Source of the DNA: a virus
Strand: one strand, 5' to 3'
Length of the DNA stretch: 39,377 nt
Virus record (IMG/VR): IMGVR_UViG_3300006853_000031
Coordinates: 1 to 39,377 of that record
Position numbers and translations under genes: made by a program. Below the pieces are notes generated by a model, which was given only the letters and a program-made list of their open reading frames with translations, did no database searches and had not been told where the DNA came from. Of this stretch, positions 32,009 to 39,277 are shown one piece after another. Positions within the stretch are counted from its first letter, which is position 1, and each line of letters opens with the position of its first letter.

Positions 32009-32703
32009 TGTCGCAGATCTTCGTAAGCCAGAACAATTCGACGACTACGCCGCTTGGCGCGGGGGCTTCCTTCGTCGGGGACGCGGACATTCTTACGTCC
32101 TACCAGGAAGTCGATATCAACCTTGGTGGGTCACCGTCGGTCGCACCTGCAACCTTATATTTCGAGTTTTCGCCAGATGGCACTTGTTGGGACGTGTCGG
32201 TTCCTATTACGCTGACAGGGCCGGTAATGCCGCCCGTCATCCTGCGCACAGTACTTCCCTATTTCCGTCTTCGGTACATAAACGGCGCCACCCCTCTTAC
32301 AGAACTACGGTTGACAGTCGTGTACCATCGGGAAAGCGCAATTCGGCTTACCCGGTTCTTGAATCAACCCATCGACGCGAACGAACCGGTCGAGATTGTT
32401 CGGGTGGCATCCGGCTCGGTTGACGAGATTCGCCCTGCGACCGCGGTAGTAACAAGCGTGTCGGCCAGCGCGAGTAGCGTACAGCTTCTGGCTGCGAACA
32501 CTAGCCGTAAGATGGCTTCGGTGGCGAACGATAGCGCCACGGCAACCTTATACGTTAAACTGGGTACTACGGCGTCCGCGTCTGACTACACGGTAAAGAT
32601 GGTCCCGGGTGCATACTTTGAGCTTCCAAAGCCGGTTTACACCGGGCGCATCGATGGAATTTGGACCGCGGCCTCGGGCGCGGCGCGGGTTACGGAGACC
32701 TAA
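32008..32703 (+). CDS. Two-domain virion protein with paralogous C-terminal domain, 231 aa
   Basis: The N-terminal half (residues 1-125) is a separate beta domain (TLYFEFSPDGTCWDVSVPIT, YFRLRYINGATPLTELRLTV). Residues 147-231 are homologous to the whole previous gene product. This is a domain shuffled or duplicated within the virus. Likely role: tail fibre, neck or decoration. The stop is followed immediately by TTG of the next gene. Confidence 0.65.
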   Translation: MSQIFVSQNNSTTTPLGAGASFVGDADILTSYQEVDINLGGSPSVAPATLYFEFSPDGTCWDVSVPITLTGPVMPPVILRTVLPYFRLRYINGATPLTELRLTVVYHRESAIRLTRFLNQPIDANEPVEIVRVASGSVDEIRPATAVVTSVSASASSVQLLAANTSRKMASVANDSATATLYVKLGTTASASDYTVKMVPGAYFELPKPVYTGRIDGIWTAASGAARVTET

Positions 32704-33696
32704 TTGCCGCTTTACATCCCCATTCCACTGGGTACCGCCGGGGTCGAAAACGGATACGACACGCGGACCACCTCGACCATATCATTCGACGATGGAACGA
32801 GGACCTTTTCGATTGCCCCGACTGGGACGGATTTTACATTCTATTCGGGCGGATTGCCCTTTACTAGCACCGGAGACTCGGTCGTCATTCCGGACGCCGA
32901 AGGAATTCACTTCTTCTATTTCGATACATCCGGGGATCTGGTTACGACCCAGACCTTCTCCGAAGCAATTCTAACTACCTACGCCTACACCGGAGCCGTC
33001 TATTGGGACGCGACCAATAACATTTCGCTACTGGTGGCAGAAGAGAGACACGGGCGCGAAATTCAGGGCGCATTGCATGTATATTTGCACAATACCCAAC
33101 ATACCAAATGGCAAGATGGATTCGCGCCCAATGGCGTAACTGCGGATGGTAGCGGGGACCTTAATTCTCATATTCAGATCGGAGTCGACACCGGGATTAT
33201 GTGGGACGAGGATATAAAACACTCGTTTGCAGCCGGAACCTCACCACTTACGGCACCATTCTTGTATCGCTCGGGGGCGGCCGGTGACTGGAGAAAAGTA
33301 GCCAGCACCGGATTCGTTGCTACTACCACGGGCTCCGGAAGGGCCGCCTACAACCAATTCACAGGGGCTACCTGGCAGCTAACCGAAGTCACCAACAACC
33401 AGTTCTGTCTGATGCATCTGGTGGTTCTCAATTCCATCTCTGCACCGTTCTATGCTTGGGTTGTAGGACAGACCGATTATCCAACCATAACCGCGGCTCG
33501 ATCAGGGGCCAACGTCGAACTTCAGAACTTAAAACTCAATGGTTTAGGGTCATTACGAAACTTCGCACATGAGTTTCTGTTTGTCGCATCTTTCATAGTT
33601 CAGACCTCAAATTCCTACCTTAATACGCCGAAAAGTCGAATCCGTACCACGGATTTGGGAGAATCCTTTATCGACTGGCGATTGGAGCTCTTGTAA
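32704..33696 (+). CDS. Virion/fibre protein, 330 aa
   Basis: TTG start with no gap after the previous stop. Sequence hallmarks are STISFDDGTRTFSIAPTGTD, FTFYSGGLPF, VVIPDAEGIHFFYFDTSGDL and TTYAYTGAVYWD in the N-terminal third, a pattern I recognise from phage structural proteins with a common beta domain. The rest is a beta/Gly-rich body with WQDGFAPNGVTADGSG and a terminal TTDLGESFIDWRLELL. No catalytic site is evident; receptor or fibre function is inferred. Confidence 0.65.
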   Translation: MPLYIPIPLGTAGVENGYDTRTTSTISFDDGTRTFSIAPTGTDFTFYSGGLPFTSTGDSVVIPDAEGIHFFYFDTSGDLVTTQTFSEAILTTYAYTGAVYWDATNNISLLVAEERHGREIQGALHVYLHNTQHTKWQDGFAPNGVTADGSGDLNSHIQIGVDTGIMWDEDIKHSFAAGTSPLTAPFLYRSGAAGDWRKVASTGFVATTTGSGRAAYNQFTGATWQLTEVTNNQFCLMHLVVLNSISAPFYAWVVGQTDYPTITAARSGANVELQNLKLNGLGSLRNFAHEFLFVASFIVQTSNSYLNTPKSRIRTTDLGESFIDWRLELL

Positions 33697-33947
33697 TGCC
33701 GGCCGATGCAGCTAGGCTCGGAGCCGCGATTCTGTCTGCGCTGGATAATTACTCGATTAACCATCCGGCGGAAAGGGCCCCGATGGCCCAGGCGATTGCC
33801 GACGCCGTCGTCATCGAGGCGACCCAGGGATTTGTATATCCGGTCGGGTCCTTGTATATTTCAGAAAACCCCACATCCCCTGACATAGTGCTCGGCTATG
33901 GCACGTGGGTGGCTATCCCGGGGAACTTTTACCTAACGAGCAAATAG
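33696..33947 (+). CDS. Short tail-collar-like protein, 83 aa
   Basis: Helical N-terminus (AARLGAAILSALDN...), then YPVGSLYISENPTSPDIVLG followed by YGTWVAIPGNF. The latter matches the 'PVGSIYIS...NP...G.GTW' opening of phage tail-collar or fibre tip domains. Usually a larger glycine-rich domain follows, but here the frame ends after a few residues. It may be a truncated fibre tip or a naturally short family. Joined to the upstream gene by TAATG. Confidence 0.6.
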   Translation: MPADAARLGAAILSALDNYSINHPAERAPMAQAIADAVVIEATQGFVYPVGSLYISENPTSPDIVLGYGTWVAIPGNFYLTSK

Positions 33948-33955
33948 GAAGGAGC

Positions 33956-34417
33956 ATGTCAAATATCGTTTTTAACGCAGCGAAAGGTCGGGTCGTCGAG
34001 CTTTATAACAGGGTAGAAAGCAACGACCCCTCCGCATCGGCTCTGATTCTCGTACCGATTGAAACTTCAGGGCTCGAGTCGGACGCCACCCTGATCGACA
34101 AGGACGATCTGGCTGCCGTTCTGAGCGGGACCACCAACGAACAGACCACGATGGGTCGCAAGACTCTGACGGAAACGGAATTGGCGGCACTACCGGCACC
34201 GGACGATACCAACGACCGATATGAGGTATCGCTTCCGACCGTTACTTGGACGGCCGCAACCGGCAACGCGATCAGCAAGATCTTGGTTTGCTACGACGCG
34301 GATACCGGCGCGGGAACCGATTCAAACATCATCCCGCTTACCATGTTCGACGCCGTGGTTACCCCAGACGGCAACGACATCCAGCTTACGACCGGCGTCT
34401 TCTTCCGAGCGTCATAA
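33956..34417 (+). CDS. Common phage virion protein, 153 aa
   Basis: ATG 33956 is chosen because GGAAGGAG lies just upstream; the frame runs open to 33905 but that part overlaps the preceding gene. The pattern NIVFNAAKGRVVELYNRVES, then SALILVPIETSGLESD, LTETELAALPAPDDTNDRYE, LPTVTWTAATGNAISKILVC and IIPLTMFDAVVTPDGNDIQL is one I know from a frequently seen phage structural family. It ends in VFFRAS. Probably part of the head or tail exterior. The stop overlaps the next ATG. Confidence 0.72.
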   Translation: MSNIVFNAAKGRVVELYNRVESNDPSASALILVPIETSGLESDATLIDKDDLAAVLSGTTNEQTTMGRKTLTETELAALPAPDDTNDRYEVSLPTVTWTAATGNAISKILVCYDADTGAGTDSNIIPLTMFDAVVTPDGNDIQLTTGVFFRAS

Positions 34418-35403
34418 TGGCCTGGACTCTCCCCGATAAGGGCGAGGGCGACAATGATATCCAATCAATCCTCTTCCAAGAGGACTTGGAGATATTGGTC
34501 GCCGGCATTTCCGGCAGCGACTGCGTGCTCTCGGGTCTCGCCGTAACGGGCGGTGCCGACATGACGCCGGCCGTCGCCAAGGGGGCGGTACTGAGCAACG
34601 GGGTCCTATTTGCCGTTGCTGCCGCGGACGTTACGATCGGTACCGCCGACGCCACGAATCCGCGTATCGATCTAATCGTCGTCAACGGCTCGGGCGCTCT
34701 CGCGGTTCGCGCCGGGACCGCGGCTGCTGCACCCAAGCCACCCGCCCGCACGGCAAACGACGTCGTGATCGCGAGCGTCTATGTGCCCGCCAACGACACC
34801 GCAATCGCGACGAGTCAAATCTTCGATCGCCGCGTCATGCGCGGTGGTAGCGCTGTAACCAATATTTACTCAACTACGACCGCCGAAACGACGAACAACA
34901 CCGCCGCGGCCATCGACATTCTCAACAAGTCCGCCTCGGGGGTCGTTATCCCCAGCGGGCTATTCCTTGCCGGCCGGATACTCCGCGTCCGCATCGGTGG
35001 AAACTACCTCTTCAACAGCGGCACTCCCACCCTCACGCTGACCGTGAGCTACGGAGGAACGACGATGTTCGCGGACACGTCCGTCGCCGCAGTTGCTGAC
35101 GCAGATCGCGGCGCTTGGATGCTCGACTTTTTGCTCGTCGCGCAGGGAAACAGCGATCAGGCCTTGTCTGGAGTGCTCTGGTTACAACCCGTGGAAGTCG
35201 CGAAGACCGCGCCGACCACCGGCGGCCCTGGCGACCTCGCGTTCACGAACACATCGAACCGTCTCGGCACGGTGAACTTCGCCGGTTCCGCCGCGGTCGA
35301 CTCGGACGCGGCCAACCGCACGCTTCGCGTTCAATTCACCATGAACGTTGCCAACGCAGCGAACGAAATCGTCGTTGAGGGCGCAACCGTCGAGCTACTC
35401 TAA
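34417..35403 (+). CDS. Common phage virion protein, 328 aa (tail/fibre type)
   Basis: Start at ATG 34417 (TAATG with previous gene). The long upstream in-frame extension to 34246 is Arg/Gly-rich noise over the previous gene. The N-terminus AWTLPDKGEGDNDIQSILFQ, then GADMTPAVAKGAVLSNGVLF, TADATNPRIDLIVVNGSGA, AAAPKPPARTANDVVIASVY and VPANDTAIATSQIFDRRVMR are hallmark pieces of a phage virion family I recognise. The C-terminal half is a beta sandwich (LRVRIGGNYLFNSGTPTLTL). No enzymatic motif. Probably a fibre, appendage or tail-tip component. Confidence 0.72.
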   Translation: MAWTLPDKGEGDNDIQSILFQEDLEILVAGISGSDCVLSGLAVTGGADMTPAVAKGAVLSNGVLFAVAAADVTIGTADATNPRIDLIVVNGSGALAVRAGTAAAAPKPPARTANDVVIASVYVPANDTAIATSQIFDRRVMRGGSAVTNIYSTTTAETTNNTAAAIDILNKSASGVVIPSGLFLAGRILRVRIGGNYLFNSGTPTLTLTVSYGGTTMFADTSVAAVADADRGAWMLDFLLVAQGNSDQALSGVLWLQPVEVAKTAPTTGGPGDLAFTNTSNRLGTVNFAGSAAVDSDAANRTLRVQFTMNVANAANEIVVEGATVELL

Positions 35404-36293
35404 TGCGCGGGCTGGTGATCGGTTCGTCGGTAAGCTTCGTCGGCGACGCCGCGATCGGGGCATCCGACTCGGGTGCCTTTAGCCAGTCCTACGGCATAGC
35501 AACCGAAACCGATACCGCCCTTGCCCTTTCAATCCGAAAAATTGCGGCAACGGGGGTTGCAGCCGAAACCAACTCCGCCCTAGCCAGAACGGTAGTTAAG
35601 ATTTGTTTGGTCGGGGTTGCGGTCGAAACAGACGCTGCCCTGGCGAGAGCGATAATAAAGATTGTGTCGATCGGGACTGCCACCGAGACAAACACCGCCC
35701 TAGCGCCAGTAGTTAACGGGGGACATCCGATTGGTGTTGCCGTCGAAACCGACACTGCGCTGGCACGGCCGGTCGTAAAGTTCGTTCCAGTTGCGATTGC
35801 CACCGAGAGCGATACTGCGATTGCCCGAGCGGCGGTCAAACTAATCGTAACTAACCTGGCAGCGGAGACGGACCTCGCCTCCGCATTGACACGACTGAAA
35901 ATTGGTACAGTCGGGCAATCGAACGAAACCGACTCAGCTCTCTCGCTTTCCATAAGAAAGAACATAGGGGTTGGGTTTTCCACCGAGCTCGACTCCGCGT
36001 ACAGCAGATTTCAGCCGTTGGTGGGCAGGTCGAACGAAGTCGATTCTGCTTTTGCGCTTTCTGCCATAAAACTACTGGCGACCGGAGTTTCTACCGAGAC
36101 CGACGCAGCCTTCGCGCGCGCGATTACAAAACTCGCCGTAGTAGGCGTCGCACAGGAAACCGATACTGCACTAAGTCGCTTCATAGGGTCAATTCCAGTC
36201 GGATTGGCCACAGAATCAGATTTTTCAGTAACTGTCCCGATCAGACTAGAGCACGAACGGTTTAAGATATACATGTGGAGACGAACGGCCTAA
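35403..36293 (+). CDS. 20-residue-repeat virion protein, 296 aa
   Basis: After a short N-terminus (GLVIGSSVSFVGDAAIGASD), residues 31-279 are thirteen tandem repeats of about 20 aa. The consensus is G-V-A-x-E-T-D-T-A-L-A-R-x-x-x-K-x-x-x-V. Gly occurs at 31, 51, 71, 91, 111, 171, 191, 208, 228, 248 and 267. It ends in a basic tail (RLEHERFKIYMWRRTA). The alternating pattern suggests a fibrous or solenoid shaft. I know similar repeats from other phage proteins, but their structure is undefined to my knowledge. Its neighbours are virion genes, so it is probably an appendage. Confidence 0.75.
   Translation: MRGLVIGSSVSFVGDAAIGASDSGAFSQSYGIATETDTALALSIRKIAATGVAAETNSALARTVVKICLVGVAVETDAALARAIIKIVSIGTATETNTALAPVVNGGHPIGVAVETDTALARPVVKFVPVAIATESDTAIARAAVKLIVTNLAAETDLASALTRLKIGTVGQSNETDSALSLSIRKNIGVGFSTELDSAYSRFQPLVGRSNEVDSAFALSAIKLLATGVSTETDAAFARAITKLAVVGVAQETDTALSRFIGSIPVGLATESDFSVTVPIRLEHERFKIYMWRRTA
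35493..36239 (+). repeat. Thirteen 60-bp coding repeats
   Basis: Tandem repeat within the preceding gene. Eight of the first nine units are in exact 60-bp register; the ninth is 51 bp and the twelfth 57 bp, both multiples of three, so the frame is kept. DNA identity between units is low while ETD..A is conserved, so selection acts on the protein. Confidence 0.7.
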
Positions 36294-36294
36294 A

Positions 36295-36828
36295 ATGTCA
36301 GGACTTTTACTTGCCCTTCGCACTGCAACCGCGGTTCCGCTCGATCTGACAATATCACAAGAGGGTGTGGGCGGAGTTACGGGAAAATCTCCAACCGTGG
36401 CGATTCGCGATGCGTCTACCTTGAACAGTTTCCTAGACTTCAACAGCAATACGTTCAAAACGAGCGGTTGGGGTGAGAAATACCAGACCATGCAGGAGGT
36501 CGAGCGCGGCCACTATCAGAGAGCAGTCAATCTTTCGGCGGTTTCATCCCTGACCGCGGGTCAATTCCTGTCAATTGAATACCACGTCGACGACGGCGCT
36601 TCTGTGATCGGAGACGACGCGGATCTTATGCTCTTAATCGACTCGCTCCCCGGGACCCTCTCGCCGACCCAGAACCTGATGTTGCTCGAGATGTACGAAC
36701 TGCTCGGCCTAAATCCGGCCAAACCTCTTGTTGTCGGAACTACTTACCGACGGGTTCCGGCGACGGGCAATACGATTAACCAAGTGATATCCGAGAGCGG
36801 CGGGATTGTAACCGTTACCCGCACCTAA
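36295..36828 (+). CDS. Phage virion protein, 177 aa
   Basis: Start ATG 36295, one base after the previous stop. The recognised pattern is KSPTVAIRDASTLNSFLDFN, SNTFKTSGWGEKYQTMQEVE, SIEYHVDDGASVIGDDADLM and the C-terminal LSPTQNLMLLEMYELLGLNP, KPLVVGTTYRRVPATG. I know these elements from a repeated family in phages; the C-terminal part resembles neck or tail-tube domains. No catalytic residues. Confidence 0.7.
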   Translation: MSGLLLALRTATAVPLDLTISQEGVGGVTGKSPTVAIRDASTLNSFLDFNSNTFKTSGWGEKYQTMQEVERGHYQRAVNLSAVSSLTAGQFLSIEYHVDDGASVIGDDADLMLLIDSLPGTLSPTQNLMLLEMYELLGLNPAKPLVVGTTYRRVPATGNTINQVISESGGIVTVTRT

Positions 36829-36835
36829 GGGCGAC

Positions 36836-37309
36836 GTGGCAATTGTACCCTTAAGCGTCGCGACCGAGGGCGTAAGCTCCAGCATTCTAAACGATCTGGC
36901 ATGGCTGGGTTGGCTTTCTCCGGAGGTTGTAGCCGACTGCATACACCCCGAACTGGTCGTTCTGGCCGGTACCGAACGGTCCCTGACCACCTTTACCGAT
37001 CTGGTTCGGACGCCGAGCGTCTTTACAAGCGCCACCGCGGGGCTTGTCGTTGGGACGGCTGCAAGCATCGCCCTGGTCCCCCAAAGCGCATCTACGGCCA
37101 TCCTGGTGCCACTGGCCCCGGCTTCTAGGGCGATCTCCGTAACCGCGGGTTTGAACGTTAGTCTACAGAAGCCGACCGAATCGACCGTCGCACTTGAACC
37201 TACGACCGGAGTTTTACGTACACTGGCGTCGGGGGGAGGGGAGTCTTCGGCGGCCTTGGCAACCGATGCGGATACGGCGGTTGTTATAACCGTTCCAGAC
37301 GTCTGCTAA
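36836..37309 (+). CDS. Hypothetical virion protein, 157 aa
   Basis: GTG start 36836. The product is short on charge and rich in Ala/Val/Thr/Ser (TPSVFTSATAGLVVGTAAS, TAILVPLAPASRAISVTAGL) with DTAVVITVPDVC at the end, probably beta-rich. No family recognised. It is the last of the + strand virion string and ends next to the - strand gene (stops adjoin at 37309/37310), so transcription from the two sides converges here with no visible terminator. Confidence 0.5.
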   Translation: MAIVPLSVATEGVSSSILNDLAWLGWLSPEVVADCIHPELVVLAGTERSLTTFTDLVRTPSVFTSATAGLVVGTAASIALVPQSASTAILVPLAPASRAISVTAGLNVSLQKPTESTVALEPTTGVLRTLASGGGESSAALATDADTAVVITVPDVC

Positions 37310-37882
37310 TTATACTAGCTCTTTCCACTCGACAACGCGAAAACAGCCAAATGGACCAGATTTCTCAGGTCGGAAATCTCCTATTCCAACCTGCTCGCCA
37401 GCTTCGTTGAGCAGTTGATGAACCGTCTTTGGTTCAATAAGATTCTCGAAAATCTTGAGTTCGAATTCCGCCCGCCATTCGTCAAACCTGGGCCTATGCC
37501 GTAACACCCGACCTTTGGTAGCAGGGATTGTAACCGGTCTAGAATCGACCTCAAAATCCTTCTGGACTCGACCGTCTAGTTTCCGTAGTTTTACTGCGTC
37601 ATCTACGATCCGAACCGCGGCCGGGACAACATATTTCAGGCTTTTCCGAGACCCGCGTTGTTTGTGGGCCCCTCCGGCCGAAGCGATTGCTTTGGCGATT
37701 GAGTACCCGTTGAAGTACAGCCCGCCGTCTTGGTCCCTATAAGCGACCTTTTCGGCTTCTTCGCGAGGAACCCTCTGTTCAACCAATGTTGCGCGAGTTG
37801 TCCGCCCTGCCGCCGCTTCGTCACTAAATTTATGCATTAAATACGGGGATGTACCTTCGATCACTACTTTTACTGTTTTCAT
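37310..37882 (-). CDS. Conserved phage protein with GIGDFRP motif, probable nucleic-acid binder
   Basis: 190 residues from ATG 37882, chosen for GAGGA about 5 nt upstream (TGAGGACCACGATG). An in-frame extension to 38098 crosses the promoter and pentamer repeat and is noise. Landmarks are VKVVIEGTSPYLMHKFSDEA (4-23), EEAEKVAYRDQDGGLYFNGY (41-60), KQRGSRKSLKYVVPAAVRI (74-92), VDSRPVTIPATKGRVLRHRP (112-131) and the Gly-rich GIGDFRPEKSGPFGCFRVVE (166-185). I know the family from many phage genomes as uncharacterised. The ferredoxin-like opening strand and C-terminal glycine loop resemble RAMP/Cas7-type RNA-binding folds, and basic patches (RGSRKS, KGRVLRHRPR) would suit nucleic acid. That is inference. 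It has its own promoter and a 105-nt periodic leader. Confidence 0.75.
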   Translation of the reverse strand: MKTVKVVIEGTSPYLMHKFSDEAAAGRTTRATLVEQRVPREEAEKVAYRDQDGGLYFNGYSIAKAIASAGGAHKQRGSRKSLKYVVPAAVRIVDDAVKLRKLDGRVQKDFEVDSRPVTIPATKGRVLRHRPRFDEWRAEFELKIFENLIEPKTVHQLLNEAGEQVGIGDFRPEKSGPFGCFRVVEWKELV

Positions 37883-37886
37883 CGTG

Positions 37887-37991
37887 GTCCTCAGCCGAGC
37901 CATTCCTTGCTTTGCCGCGCCAAGCCCGACCTTGCCATACACGGCCAAACCAGACCTTGCATCGCCCCGCAGGGCCATGCCCAGCACAACT
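37887..37991 (-). repeat. 21-unit pentanucleotide (GGCNN-type) leader array
   Basis: Read on the - strand from 37991 to 37887, 21 consecutive pentamers all have G at position 2 (my hand count). Position 1 is G in 14, and position 3 is C in 14 and T in 5. Examples are GGCAT, GGCCC, TGCAA, GGTTT. The array starts at the predicted transcription start (about 37988) and its last unit, AGGAC, is the Shine-Dalgarno of the 37882 gene. It therefore fills the whole 5' leader. Read as codons it would give a 5-aa period (GMALR, GDARS, GLAVY...), but there is no start, so it acts as RNA or DNA. Confidence 0.8.
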
Positions 37992-37994
37992 ACT

Positions 37995-38022
37995 TTGATA
38001 AGACCTATGTTTGTTCTGTCAA
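37995..38022 (-). promoter_or_regulatory. Sigma70-type promoter for the 37882 gene
   Basis: On the - strand, a perfect -35 TTGACA (38022-38017), 16-nt spacer and -10 TATCAA (38000-37995; 4 of 6). It predicts transcription from about 37988, exactly where the pentamer array begins. It lies in the divergent gap next to the lysin gene, whose own promoter is not evident. Confidence 0.65.
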
Positions 38023-38045
38023 TCCCCGTAGCATACCCTTGGTAG

Positions 38046-38948
38046 GTGAACCGAAGAACCCTTTCTAGTCGCGCAATTGAACTATGTGGTGGTACCACGG
38101 GGTTTTCGATTTACGAGGATCCCGAGGGGTTCGGCCGCCTAACAACGGAAGGGCGATGGACCATGAAAGACGGTCACGGTCAGTACCTCTCCTGCTGCGA
38201 AGATCTTTTGTCTAGGCTGGCGCTCGAATGTGTCGACCTGAAGCAGAAGTGTCCTTGGGCCAACCGTAAAGACGGCGGAAATACTTGGCTTCCAGGTGAA
38301 AACTTAACCCGTGTAAAAAGATTCGCCGCCTACGCCTGGCGCGGCTACTGGCCGGGTTGTAGTTGGGACATCCGTATTGGCGACGGAGTCCAGGTTCTAA
38401 ACCGGTTCGGACCCCATAGTCTGATAGTAACCGAGATCTCCTACGACCCAAACGGCAACCCGGTAAGCTGTGATACGGCGAATTATGGCCAGTTCCATGC
38501 CGTAAATGGAAAGCCACCCGGACCGAGCTGCCGTCTATATATGTCTCAGACGGTTGCAAAGGACGCCCAGGGAAACTGGCGCATTGCGAACAACAAGATC
38601 ATTGGTCGCCTGGACCTATTAAAAATCCGCGAACACGAACTCGGCATCCCCGAAGAGCAGGACCTTGCCACCGTTCCGATGATTCCCGATATAGTTCCCC
38701 CGGGGGGCGACGGCGGTTCCGATGTCACCCGGGTGACGGAACCCGAAGTACGGTCGCTGAAGTTCTGTGTCCACGGCGATGACGTCAAGGTCTGGCAGGC
38801 GGTACTTAACCGAGACGGCGCCGGACTCAAGGTCGACGGGATTTACGGACAGAAGACGAAGAAGGCGACGCAGGCATGGCAGGCGTCACACGGGCTCGTA
38901 GCAGACGGTGTGGTCGGATCTAAGTCCCGATATGCGGCAGGGCTGTGA
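38046..38948 (+). CDS. Endolysin: Cys-peptidase-like N-terminus plus peptidoglycan-binding domain
   Basis: 300 residues. GTG 38046 is used because ATG 38163 would leave the catalytic Cys too near the N-terminus. The N-terminal domain has GHGQYLSCCEDLLSRLA (Cys50/Cys51), NTWLPGENLTRV (79-90), IRIGDGVQVLNRFGPHSLIV (109-128, His124) and a late DTANYGQF (143-150). That is the Cys...His...Asp/Asn layout of NlpC/P60- or CHAP-like amidases. A linker follows, then a PG_binding_1 domain at about 238-300 (HGDDVKVWQAVLN, VDGIYGQKTKKA, DGVVGSKS). It cuts peptidoglycan from the inside. The membrane protein behind it overlaps (TGATG). No secretion signal, so a holin is needed. Confidence 0.75.
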   Translation: MNRRTLSSRAIELCGGTTGFSIYEDPEGFGRLTTEGRWTMKDGHGQYLSCCEDLLSRLALECVDLKQKCPWANRKDGGNTWLPGENLTRVKRFAAYAWRGYWPGCSWDIRIGDGVQVLNRFGPHSLIVTEISYDPNGNPVSCDTANYGQFHAVNGKPPGPSCRLYMSQTVAKDAQGNWRIANNKIIGRLDLLKIREHELGIPEEQDLATVPMIPDIVPPGGDGGSDVTRVTEPEVRSLKFCVHGDDVKVWQAVLNRDGAGLKVDGIYGQKTKKATQAWQASHGLVADGVVGSKSRYAAGL

Positions 38949-39277
38949 TGGAACCAACAGCAACCGGCTTGATTGTCGCGGCCGTAATCGGATTGCTTAG
39001 CGGTGTAATATCGCTAGTTTTGTTGCCGATGCTGGCTTATATTCAGCGGCGACGAGATAAAGATTTTGACACCATCGTCCAAAAGGTGGATTCGCTTGAG
39101 AAGAAGGACGTGGCACACGATGTCGCCCTTACGGCACTTACCGGCAAGCTTGAAACTATCCAACTCATTCATGTCGAGCTACGCGAAATGCGTACTGCAA
39201 TGCTAAGCCGAGCAGAATTCGAACAGCGCTTCGCCGGCCTAGAGCGCGAGATCAGAGAGAGTCGGCGGAAAGACTGA
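38948..39277 (+). CDS. Membrane-anchored coiled-coil protein (lysis accessory), 109 aa
   Basis: ATG 38948 overlaps the lysin stop (TGATG); GTG 38945 would add one residue. One strong transmembrane helix (GLIVAAVIGLLSGVISLVLL, about residues 7-26) is followed by a basic stop-transfer (QRRRDKD) and a long coiled coil (FDTIVQKVDSLEKKDVAHDV, FEQRFAGLEREIRESRRK). Topology and position suit an i-spanin or XhlA-like lysis accessory. It could regulate or anchor the lysin, but the family is not identified. Confidence 0.6.
   Translation: MEPTATGLIVAAVIGLLSGVISLVLLPMLAYIQRRRDKDFDTIVQKVDSLEKKDVAHDVALTALTGKLETIQLIHVELREMRTAMLSRAEFEQRFAGLEREIRESRRKD

Noticed and set aside
32313-32345. TTGACA at 32313 as a + strand promoter
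   Set aside because: Inside a coding gene with no -10 at proper spacing.
34246-34416. N-terminal extension of the 34417 virion gene
   Set aside because: Arg/Gln/Gly-rich translation over the previous gene; the family normally starts at MAWTLPDKG.
37887-37991. CRISPR array
   Set aside because: The repeat is a 5-nt period without conserved repeats and spacers, in a leader; no Cas genes are seen.
37883-38098. N-terminal extension of the 37882 gene (72 more codons)
   Set aside because: It covers the promoter and the pentamer array, and its 'protein' has the 5-aa period caused by the DNA repeat. ATG 37882 has a GAGGA site.
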